A DNA stretch of 5,734 nucleotides from contig CAZURR010000119.1 of assembly GCA_964622715.1 (NCBI GenBank), positions 1-5,734 on the forward strand, read 5' to 3'. The notes under the pieces are model-generated. The model worked only from the letters and a program-made list of their open reading frames with translations. It was not told where the DNA came from and searched no databases. Position 1 is the first letter of the stretch. Every line of letters starts with the position of its first letter. This stretch comes from Hyphomicrobium_A sp964622715 (GTDB taxonomy: Bacteria; Pseudomonadota; Alphaproteobacteria; Rhizobiales; Hyphomicrobiaceae). Made by a program: the position numbers and the translations under genes. This document shows, piece by piece, positions 1 through 5,213 of the stretch.

Positions 1-453
1 GGGGTGGACGGCAAAGACGTGATCGATCGCATGCATGGATTGATGAATGCGGTGCGCGATCGTGTCGATTACGTGGTTGGCGTAACGGACGCCCACACGA
101 GTGCCGCAGAAGCGCTCAGAGACGGCCAGGGCGTGTGCCAAGACCACGCTCACATCTTCATTTCAGCGGCCCGTTTCATGGGTGTGCCGGCCCGCTACGT
201 GAACGGGTATTTCCTCACCGATACGGTTGCGCCGTCAGAGGCTCACCACGCCTGGGCAGAGGCGTGGATTGGGGGGCTCGGCTGGCTTGGATTCGATCCG
301 GCCAACCGGATCTGCCCATCTGAACACTATGTCCGTTTGGCCTGTGGCCTCGATTCCAGCTCAGCCGCCCCGATCAGGGGTACGCGCCGGGGAGGGGGCG
401 ACGCGGTGCTTGACGTTACCGTCGAAGTCCAGCAGCAAAGTGCTCAACAGTGA
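1..453 (+). CDS. Transglutaminase-like cysteine protease, C-terminal part (5' end outside window)
   Basis: The reading frame is open from the first base and ends at TGA 451-453, so only about 150 C-terminal residues are seen; a GTG at 4 is not a credible start. The papain-like transglutaminase triad is visible: Cys in GVCQDHAH (codon 136-138), His in HHAWAEAW (codon 247-249) and Asp in GFDPAN (codon 295-297). The GVPARYVNGY stretch between Cys and His is also typical. Family knowledge: proteins of this type in proteobacteria act as peptidases or amide-bond-handling enzymes and are encoded beside circularly permuted ATP-grasp, alpha-E and Anbu genes. The next gene here is Anbu, 56 bases on, which supports that assignment and suggests one operon. 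The normal full length is near 270-300 residues, so roughly half is missing. The last 30 residues (Ser/Gln-rich after a basic RGTRRGGG run) look variable. The family call is firm; the substrate is unknown. Confidence 0.88.
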   Translation, partial: GVDGKDVIDRMHGLMNAVRDRVDYVVGVTDAHTSAAEALRDGQGVCQDHAHIFISAARFMGVPARYVNGYFLTDTVAPSEAHHAWAEAWIGGLGWLGFDPANRICPSEHYVRLACGLDSSSAAPIRGTRRGGGDAVLDVTVEVQQQSAQQ

Positions 454-465
454 ATCATTGAGCAC
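440..465. repeat. 8-bp perfect inverted repeat spanning the stop codon of the transglutaminase gene
   Basis: GTGCTCAA (440-447) and TTGAGCAC (458-465) are exact reverse complements separated by 10 bases that contain the TGA stop. In RNA this could form a hairpin between the transglutaminase and Anbu genes. No T-run follows, so it is not an intrinsic terminator. Roughly one such repeat is expected by chance in a window of this size, so function is unproven. Confidence 0.35.
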
Positions 466-497
466 CAATCGTGGCCGAAGGCCCATAACAACAGGTC

Positions 498-501
498 GAG
501 G
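498..501 (+). promoter_or_regulatory. Ribosome binding site that sets the Anbu start at ATG 510
   Basis: GAGG at 498-501 lies 8 bases before ATG 510, an ideal Shine-Dalgarno spacing. The upstream in-frame GTG at 501 overlaps this same motif, so it cannot be the start served by it. The choice matters because ATG 510 puts the catalytic threonine directly after the initiator methionine. Confidence 0.7.
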
Positions 502-509
502 TGGATGCG

Positions 510-1241
510 ATGACCTATTGCGTCGCGATGCGACTGAATCGTGGTCTTGTGTTCGCTGCGGACACGCGCACGAACGCTGGCGTCGACAATATTGCGCAAT
601 ATCGAAAGATCCACTTCTGGTGCGTGCCGGGCGATCGCGTCATCGTCTTGCTCGCAGCCGGAAATCTGTCGCTGACCCAGTCGGTCATCAGTCTTTTGAA
701 CGAGCAGCTGATTGACGCCGAACCGGACGCGACAACCATGCTGTCGGTACCGTCAATGTACCGCGCCGCACGGTTCGTTGGCGATGCGGTGCGCGAGGTT
801 CGCTCTCTCGATGGACCGGCGGTCGAGGCGGCCAAGTCCAGCTTTGCCGGATCCTTTATCCTAGGCGGCCAGATCAGATCGGAACCTCCGCGCCTGTTCC
901 AGATCTACGCGGAAGGCAACTTCATCGAGGCGTCTGACGACACACCCTATTTTCAGATTGGCGAACACAAATACGGCAAACCGATTCTCGACCGAGTTGC
1001 GCAGCCGACCATGCGTTTAGGCGAGGCAGCGAAGCTCATCTTGCTGTCGTTCGATTCGACGCTGCGCTCGAATCTATCCGTCGGGATGCCCATCGACATT
1101 CTTATCTACGAGTGCGACAGTCTCGATCTGCGCCGCGAAGCGCGCATCAGCCAGGATGACGAATACTTCAAGAAGCTCTCTGCGTCCTGGTCCGAAGCGC
1201 TACGTGAAGCATTTGCCAAGATTGAAGAATTCGATGTCTAA
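510..1241 (+). CDS. Anbu, proteasome/HslV-like N-terminal-nucleophile peptidase
   Basis: This 243-residue protein is a complete Anbu (ancestral beta subunit) of normal length. It begins M-T-Y-C; once Met is removed, Thr1 becomes the nucleophile. Counting from Thr1, Asp17 lies in AADTRTNAGVDN and Lys32 in YRKIHFW, the spacing of the Thr-Asp-Lys catalytic set of proteasomal beta subunits and HslV. Other Anbu-like stretches are VIVLLAAGNLSLTQSV, SFILGGQI and YFQIGEHKYGKPILDR. The C-terminal part is charged and probably helical. Family knowledge: Anbu forms large cytoplasmic ring or lock-washer assemblies of about a dozen subunits, has no dedicated ATPase, and its natural substrate and peptidase activity are poorly defined. 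It is nearly always encoded beside transglutaminase, alpha-E and ATP-grasp genes, and a transglutaminase gene does lie just upstream. GTG 501 would add Met-Asp-Ala before the initiator methionine and bury Thr1, so ATG 510 is preferred. The identification is very secure; the biological role is open. Confidence 0.93.
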   Translation: MTYCVAMRLNRGLVFAADTRTNAGVDNIAQYRKIHFWCVPGDRVIVLLAAGNLSLTQSVISLLNEQLIDAEPDATTMLSVPSMYRAARFVGDAVREVRSLDGPAVEAAKSSFAGSFILGGQIRSEPPRLFQIYAEGNFIEASDDTPYFQIGEHKYGKPILDRVAQPTMRLGEAAKLILLSFDSTLRSNLSVGMPIDILIYECDSLDLRREARISQDDEYFKKLSASWSEALREAFAKIEEFDV

Positions 1242-1313
1242 CGTGGCTGTTACAATTTCGCGCTATTTAGTGGCAAATGGCGAGCGCCCATTGGCCGCAA
1301 TTCCCATCAGGCG

Positions 1314-1349
1314 ATCCGATCGGGTAGCCCTTTCCCGGATGGATCGGAT
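1314..1349. repeat. Interrupted inverted repeat in the gap between Anbu and ugd
   Basis: ATCCGATC (1314-1321) and GATCGGAT (1342-1349) are perfect reverse complements 20 bases apart; inside them GGG (1322-1324) can pair with CCC (1334-1336), leaving a GGATG bulge. The stem is GC-rich but is followed by TTGAGATG rather than a T-run. It could be a Rho-associated 3' end structure of the Anbu transcript or an operator for ugd, but it could equally be chance. Confidence 0.35.
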
Positions 1350-1355
1350 TTGAGA

Positions 1356-1370
1356 TGGGGCGGCACCCCA
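1356..1370. repeat. Small G/C hairpin upstream of ugd
   Basis: TGGGG (1356-1360) pairs with CCCCA (1366-1370) around the loop CGGCA, a 5-bp stem directly after the longer inverted repeat ending at 1349. It lies about 50 bases before the ugd start, so it would sit in the leader if transcription begins upstream. There is no T-tract. No -35/-10 pair that I would trust was found in the 1242-1421 gap. Confidence 0.25.
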
Positions 1371-1410
1371 GGTCACAGCGATTGAAGCGGCCCAGGCCGG
1401 CGACCGAAGC

Positions 1411-1416
1411 GGAGAG
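1411..1416 (+). promoter_or_regulatory. Ribosome binding site supporting a TTG start for ugd
   Basis: GGAGAG at 1411-1416 lies 5 bases before TTG 1422. No ATG or GTG gives a full N-terminus: the first in-frame ATG (1434) would remove the first residues of the Rossmann beta-strand that leads into GAGYVG. TTG is therefore the likely start codon. Confidence 0.65.
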
Positions 1417-1421
1417 CACAC

Positions 1422-2723
1422 TTGAAAATTTGCATGATCGGTGCTGGCTATGTCGGTCTCGTTTCGGCGGCCTGCTTTTCTGAGTTCGGATGGAGCGTGA
1501 CGTGCGTTGACAAAGACGCTGCGCGTCTTGCGGAGCTAAATTCGGGAAGGTCACCGATCTATGAGCCTGGTCTCGACGACTTGCTTGCGCGCAATATGAG
1601 CGCTGAGCGCTTGGTCTTTACGAGCGAACTCGGGCCCGCTGTCAAGAATGCCGATATTGTTTTTCTTGCCGTTGGGACTCCGATGCGGCGCGGTGATGGT
1701 CACGCCGATCTGTCCTATGTCTACGCCGCCGTCGAGGAAGCGGCGGCGCATCTCGACGGGTTCACCGTGATAGTCACCAAATCGACCGTGCCAGTTGGAA
1801 CCAGTCGCGAGATTGAGCGCCGCATCTTGGCGGTGCGGCCGGATGGCGAGTTTGCTGTATGCTCCAACCCGGAGTTCCTTCGCGAGGGCTCTGCGATCCA
1901 AGACTTCGCGCATCCCGACCGCGTTCTTGTCGGAACGGACGATGACCGTGCGCGAGAGGTGATGGCGCAGCTCTATCGTCCGCTCGCGCTGCGAAATGCG
2001 CCGGTGATGTTCGTAGGGCGCGAGTCGGCTGAACTTGCCAAGTATGCCGCGAACGGGTTCCTGGCACTGAAGATAAGCTTCATCAACGAGATTGCGGACC
2101 TGTGCGAGGAGCTAGGCGCAAATGTGCAGGAGGTCGCCTCTGCGATTGGCAAGGACGGACGCATTGGCGACAAGTTTCTCCATCCCGGGCCAGGCTACGG
2201 CGGCTCGTGTTTCCCTAAGGATGTGAACGCGCTGATCCGCACCGCGCGTGAGGCCAAATCACCGGTTTCGATTATCGAGCAGGTGCAGCGTGTCAACGAC
2301 GAGCGCAAGATCACGATGGCGCGGCGCATCCAGTCGGCGGTCGATGGTTCGTTCGACGGCAAAACGGTTGCGATTCTAGGTGTTACCTTCAAGCCCAATA
2401 CCGACGACATGCGCGAGGCCCCCAGCTTAGTCATCATACCGATGTTGCAGGAGTTTGGTGCGACGGTCAGGGCCTACGATCCACAAGGGCGCAAGCAAGC
2501 AGAGCCGCTGCTGCCTGACGTTATATGGTGTGAAAGCGCCCTCGATGCTGTGAACGGCGCCGACGTCTTGGCTATTGTCACGGAATGGAATGAGTTTCGT
2601 GCGCTTGATCTACAAGCAGCGAAGGATCGTATGCGCGATAGTGTTCTTGTCGATTTGCGCAATGTGCTTCAGCCGGAGGCAGCCGAAGCGGCCGGATTTC
2701 GCTATAGCAGCATTGGCCGTTAA
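1422..2723 (+). CDS. ugd: UDP-glucose 6-dehydrogenase
   Basis: The enzyme oxidises UDP-glucose to UDP-glucuronate with two NAD+ in the cytoplasm, feeding acidic exopolysaccharide, capsule or lipopolysaccharide synthesis. The protein is 433 residues, a usual length, starting at TTG as MKICMIGAGYVG. The N-terminal NAD domain (about 1-185) has GxGxxG at 7-12 and Asp30 at the end of the second strand, plus KSTVPVGT and NPEFLREG (149-156). The middle helical dimer domain has ELAKYAAN with Lys207 and Asn211, and the active-site GGSCFPKD with Cys263 and Asp267. These all sit 3 residues after the well-known Streptococcus pyogenes positions (K204, N208, C260, D264). The C-terminal UDP-binding domain (about 305-430) has GVTFKPNTDDMREAPS with Lys324. 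All key residues are present. Neither neighbour makes sugar nucleotides; gaps of 180 and about 420 bases flank it, so it is probably transcribed alone. A related nucleotide-sugar dehydrogenase is possible but much less likely. Confidence 0.96.
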   Translation: MKICMIGAGYVGLVSAACFSEFGWSVTCVDKDAARLAELNSGRSPIYEPGLDDLLARNMSAERLVFTSELGPAVKNADIVFLAVGTPMRRGDGHADLSYVYAAVEEAAAHLDGFTVIVTKSTVPVGTSREIERRILAVRPDGEFAVCSNPEFLREGSAIQDFAHPDRVLVGTDDDRAREVMAQLYRPLALRNAPVMFVGRESAELAKYAANGFLALKISFINEIADLCEELGANVQEVASAIGKDGRIGDKFLHPGPGYGGSCFPKDVNALIRTAREAKSPVSIIEQVQRVNDERKITMARRIQSAVDGSFDGKTVAILGVTFKPNTDDMREAPSLVIIPMLQEFGATVRAYDPQGRKQAEPLLPDVIWCESALDAVNGADVLAIVTEWNEFRALDLQAAKDRMRDSVLVDLRNVLQPEAAEAAGFRYSSIGR

Positions 2724-2734
2724 TATTTGTCGAG

Positions 2735-2750
2735 GTCCGCTTTCACGGAC
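2735..2750. repeat. Small hairpin just downstream of ugd
   Basis: GTCCG (2735-2739) and CGGAC (2746-2750) form a 5-bp stem with a 6-base loop, 11 bases past the ugd stop. GACGTA is then repeated directly (2748-2753 and 2759-2764). No T-run follows, so it is at most a weak or Rho-associated 3' end structure. Confidence 0.25.
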
Positions 2751-2838
2751 GTACGCGTGACGTATTCCTCAAATGAATTCGTGAAGCAAGCAGCATTGAC
2801 CGCTTCGCGCACGGCGCCCGGCGGATCCAAGGCCGCTC

Positions 2839-2876
2839 GCTAATTTTAGCAACCGGTGCAATATGCTTAACGGTTG
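2839..2876. promoter_or_regulatory. Cluster of dyads, candidate operator for the cbb genes
   Basis: Two inverted repeats abut here: GCTAA-TT-TTAGC (2839-2850), and CAACCG (2850-2855) paired with CGGTTG (2871-2876), which itself encloses GCA-ATA-TGC (2858-2866). The centre is AT-rich, unlike the surroundings. LysR-type regulators such as CbbR bind interrupted dyads of this sort, and this lies upstream of cbbF. It is about 270 bases before the start codon, rather far unless the leader is long. The repeats are visible; the operator role is inference. Confidence 0.3.
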
Positions 2877-3127
2877 ACGCCCGATTGTGCGACATTGGGC
2901 TGAGAGCTGAATAAGAAGCTGCCTGACTACGAGAGTCCACGATTGGGGTATAAGATCGCGCAAGGCCGAGGCAATTTGTTATTTCCGGGGATGCGGCCAC
3001 CAGCGATCTGGTTTGCGAGTAGACGGAGTTGGCGAGGCGTATCGCCGATAGAGGTTGAATTAGAATAGCAACGGAAGGAATGGGCCCTTTACGCCGGGTG
3101 AACGAGAGATGGCTCGTCAAGAGCCAC

Positions 3128-3134
3128 AAGGGAG
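3128..3134 (+). promoter_or_regulatory. Ribosome binding site supporting the cbbF start at 3145
   Basis: AAGGGAG at 3128-3134 lies 10 bases before ATG 3145. The other in-frame ATG at 3109 has only GAGAG touching it and a weak GGGTGA further away. The strong site, and the way MPQPQTLAGYFSGWA resembles the N-termini of alphaproteobacterial CbbF proteins, favour 3145. Confidence 0.6.
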
Positions 3135-3144
3135 CGCTTCAAGG

Positions 3145-4185
3145 ATGCCTCAGCCGCAAACGCTTGCTGGCTACTTTTCCGGTTGGGCGGGTACACGCCC
3201 AGCCCGATTGGCGATCGCTGCCACTGTGGGCGCACTGGCGGATGTCAGTTTGGAGATTGCCGATCTGCTGGCGAGAGGCTCGCTCGCCGGCCCGCTTGGG
3301 CGCGCTACGGGCAAACGCGGCGACGTCGACGAGCAAAAAGAGATCGACGTTTTGACCAACGATCGTATTGTCGCGGCACTGCGAGCAGCGCCTGTCGCGG
3401 CGGTTGCGTCCGAAGAGATGGATGGGGCCCTCCTGCTTAATGAAAAGGGGCCTCTTCTGGTTGCGGTGGATCCGCTCGATGGCTCCTCCAACATCGACGC
3501 CAATGCCTCAATCGGCATGATCTTCACAGTGTTACCGGCCCTGCAGCACAACGAGGAGCCATCCGCCTTTCAGCAGCCTGGTGTCAACCAGCTTGCTGGC
3601 GGTTTCTTCGTCTACGGGCCGCAGACCGTCCTTGTGGTGAGTGTTGGTGCGGGGACGCAGATCTTCACGCTCGACCGCCAGTCGGCAACATACGTCTTGA
3701 CTCACCCGAAGGTCGAGATCCCACAGCGCACGAGCGAGTACGCCATCAATTGCTCAAACGCACGGCACTGGTACGACCCGGTTAGGATTTATGTCGAGGA
3801 CTGCAACCAGGGCATACAGGGCGCCCGTGGCCGCGACTTCAACATGCGTTGGACGGGCTCACCGGTCGTGGATATCTATCGAATTCTATCGCGCGGCGGC
3901 ATCTACCTTTATCCCGGCGATAAGCGGCGCGAGTTTCGCCACGGCCGGTTGCGGCTAATCTACGAGGCAAATCCGTTTGCATGGATCATTGAGCAGGCTG
4001 GCGGCATGGCGTCCACCGGCCGCGAGCGTGTGCTGGAGATCGTTCCTCAGGCCCTACATCAGCGTATACCATTGATTGCGGGCTCGCGCGCGGAAGTCGA
4101 CTACGTTTTGCGGCTTCACGACGGGCGGCAGATCAAGGGCGAACGCTCACCGTTGTTCAGCCGCCGTGGTTTACTAAGGTTCTAG
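3145..4185 (+). CDS. cbbF: Class I fructose-1,6-bisphosphatase (CBB cycle type)
   Basis: The enzyme removes the 1-phosphate from fructose 1,6-bisphosphate; in CBB-cycle bacteria it usually handles sedoheptulose 1,7-bisphosphate too. With start ATG 3145 it has 346 residues (358 if ATG 3109 is used). Class I motifs appear in order: QKEIDVLTN (Asp68), VASEEMDG (Glu90, Glu91) and DPLDGSSNID (Asp109, Asp112), which supply metal ligands; then NCSNARHWYDP, RWTGSPVVDIYRIL, GGIYLYPGD and LIYEANPFAWIIEQAGG with the late metal-binding Glu274. The C-terminus SPLFSRRGLLRF resembles other alphaproteobacterial CbbF proteins. Only two cysteines are present and the plant redox loop is missing, so thioredoxin control of the plant kind is not expected. 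The gene lies 37 bases before phosphoribulokinase, so the two are almost certainly cotranscribed and serve regeneration of ribulose bisphosphate. It may also serve gluconeogenesis, since other copies cannot be excluded. Confidence 0.95.
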   Translation: MPQPQTLAGYFSGWAGTRPARLAIAATVGALADVSLEIADLLARGSLAGPLGRATGKRGDVDEQKEIDVLTNDRIVAALRAAPVAAVASEEMDGALLLNEKGPLLVAVDPLDGSSNIDANASIGMIFTVLPALQHNEEPSAFQQPGVNQLAGGFFVYGPQTVLVVSVGAGTQIFTLDRQSATYVLTHPKVEIPQRTSEYAINCSNARHWYDPVRIYVEDCNQGIQGARGRDFNMRWTGSPVVDIYRILSRGGIYLYPGDKRREFRHGRLRLIYEANPFAWIIEQAGGMASTGRERVLEIVPQALHQRIPLIAGSRAEVDYVLRLHDGRQIKGERSPLFSRRGLLRF

Positions 4186-4222
4186 GCGCCTCATTTGCAG
4201 GTACGAGCGAAAAAGAGAGATA

Positions 4223-5098
4223 ATGTCAGCAAGCCATCCCATTATTTCGGTCACCGGCTCATCGGGGGCCGGTACGACCTCAGTCCGGAAGACATTCGAG
4301 CAGATCTTTCGGCGTGAGCAAATCAATGCCGCCTATATCGAAGGGGACGCCTTTCATCGCTATGACCGGGCCGAGATGGATTGGGCGACCGCCGAGGCGC
4401 GGAAGCAGGGCAACAATCACTTCTGCCACTTTGGCGAGGACGCAAATCTCTTGGAAGAGCTTGAAGACGTATTCCGTGGCTACGGTGAAAACGGCACGGG
4501 TCGTACGCGCCACTACGTGCATGGCGAGCAGGAGGCCGAGCGGCTCGGCGCACCCGTTGGTACTTTTACGCCGTGGGAGGACTTCTCTCGCGGTAGCGAT
4601 CTTCTATTCTACGAGGGCTTGCACGGGGCGGTGGTAACCGAGAACGTCAACGTGGCCCAGCACGCCGACCTCAAGATTGGCGTTGTGCCGGTGATCAACT
4701 TGGAGTGGATCCAAAAAATCATGCGTGACAAGGCCAAGCGAGGCTATTCCTTGGACGCCGTCACCGATGTGATTCTGCGCAGGATGCCAGCCTACGTGAA
4801 GTACATCTGTCCGCAATTTAGCCAAACAGATATCAACTTCCAGCGAGTGCCAACCGTCGACACTTCCAACCCCTTCATCGCCCGGTGGATCCCGACGGCG
4901 GACGAATCCATGGTAGTGATCCGTTATCGTGATCCGCGTGGCATCGACTTCGCTTATCTACTGTCGATGATCCAAATGAGCTTTATGTCGCGGGCAAATT
5001 CGATCGTCATTCCCGGCGGCATGCTCGATCTTGCCATGCAGCTCATCCTTACGCCCCACATCTTGAAGCTCGTGGAACGCAAAAGGCGATCGGCATAG
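4223..5098 (+). CDS. cbbP: Phosphoribulokinase
   Basis: Phosphoribulokinase makes ribulose 1,5-bisphosphate, the RuBisCO substrate, from ribulose 5-phosphate and ATP, and is specific to the CBB cycle. The 291-residue protein starts MSASHPIISVTGSSGAGTTS; its P-loop (Gly12-Thr19) has no lysine, as usual in the proteobacterial octameric class. Catalytic and substrate residues fall on the same numbers as in Rhodobacter sphaeroides: Asp42 with His45 and Arg49 in GDAFHRYDR, Glu131 in FYEGLHG, and Lys165, Arg168, Asp169 and Arg173. The conserved PQFSQTDINFQRVP and DTSNPFIARWIPTADES stretches follow. Arg31, linked in that class to NADH activation, is kept, so activation by NADH and inhibition by AMP are likely (family knowledge). 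The cysteines used for thioredoxin control in plants are absent. The start at ATG 4223 has a purine-rich AAAAGAGAGA just before it. The gene sits 37 bases after cbbF, in one transcription unit. Confidence 0.97.
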   Translation: MSASHPIISVTGSSGAGTTSVRKTFEQIFRREQINAAYIEGDAFHRYDRAEMDWATAEARKQGNNHFCHFGEDANLLEELEDVFRGYGENGTGRTRHYVHGEQEAERLGAPVGTFTPWEDFSRGSDLLFYEGLHGAVVTENVNVAQHADLKIGVVPVINLEWIQKIMRDKAKRGYSLDAVTDVILRRMPAYVKYICPQFSQTDINFQRVPTVDTSNPFIARWIPTADESMVVIRYRDPRGIDFAYLLSMIQMSFMSRANSIVIPGGMLDLAMQLILTPHILKLVERKRRSA

Positions 5099-5213
5099 AG
5101 GCTCACGGCATTTTATGCTTTAGAGGTTTTTATTGTGGGCGGAGGAGACGCCTTGGCTTCGCTTGCGCTAAGGTCATTAGGTGACGCAGAGCGATTCTCT
5201 ATAGGAGCCCCGA
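5099..5213. other. 115-base gap between cbbP and rpe
   Basis: The gap begins AT-rich, with a weak GCAT/ATGC stem (5108-5118) and a T-run at 5127-5131 separated from it by 8 bases, which is too poor for a confident terminator. GGCG (5138-5141) and CGCC (5149-5152) give another very short stem. No clear promoter is seen; the TCTATA at 5198-5203 touches the ribosome site and is too close to the start to act as a -10. Readthrough from cbbP into rpe therefore remains possible. Confidence 0.4.

Larger units (their letters stand above)
2724..3144. promoter_or_regulatory. Gene-free region upstream of cbbF, probable control region of the cbb genes
   Basis: About 420 bases without a recognisable gene lie between ugd and the preferred cbbF start. 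In many proteobacteria a divergent cbbR and the CbbR-bound promoter occupy this position; here no cbbR is present. The region holds a small hairpin just after ugd, a pair of nested dyads at 2839-2876, a -10-like TATAAG at 2949-2954 and TAGAAT at 3061-3066, neither with a good -35 at proper distance, and a hairpin GGCGA/TCGCC (3031-3035 and 3042-3046) that can be lengthened by a T-A pair and G-T wobbles. TTGACG at 2874-2879 resembles a -35 box but lacks a matching -10. The promoter role is inferred from position, not from a clear motif. Confidence 0.4.

Noticed and set aside
227..715. A 162-codon plus-strand frame bridging the transglutaminase and Anbu genes.
   Set aside because: It overlaps both well-supported genes in another frame, and its sequence is Arg/Ser-rich without domain features.
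2874..2902. TTGACG as a sigma-70 -35 box upstream of cbbF.
   Set aside because: No -10-like hexamer occurs at 16-18 bases spacing; the positions read TGGGCT or similar.
3073..3082. GGAAGGA followed by ATG 3080 as the cbbF start.
   Set aside because: That ATG is in a different frame from cbbF and has no spacing from the motif; the resulting frame has no family features.
2743..3129. A 128-codon open frame on the minus strand filling the ugd-cbbF gap, where a divergent cbbR would be expected; its start contains HLSFTR, as LysR-type N-termini often do.
   Set aside because: The likeness stops after six residues: the following RRKGPIPSVA does not fit a LysR helix-turn-helix, the length is less than half of CbbR, the rest is Ser/Arg-rich with no family recognised, and it runs into the preferred cbbF leader. 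Probably chance, though a decayed remnant cannot be fully excluded.
3171..3551. A 126-codon minus-strand frame opposite cbbF.
   Set aside because: Antisense shadow of a conserved class I bisphosphatase region; Ala/Ser/Arg-rich, with no recognisable family.
5108..5131. Possible intrinsic terminator after cbbP: a short stem followed by a T-run.
   Set aside because: The stem is only 4 bp and AT-containing, and the T-run is 8 bases away; far too weak to call.
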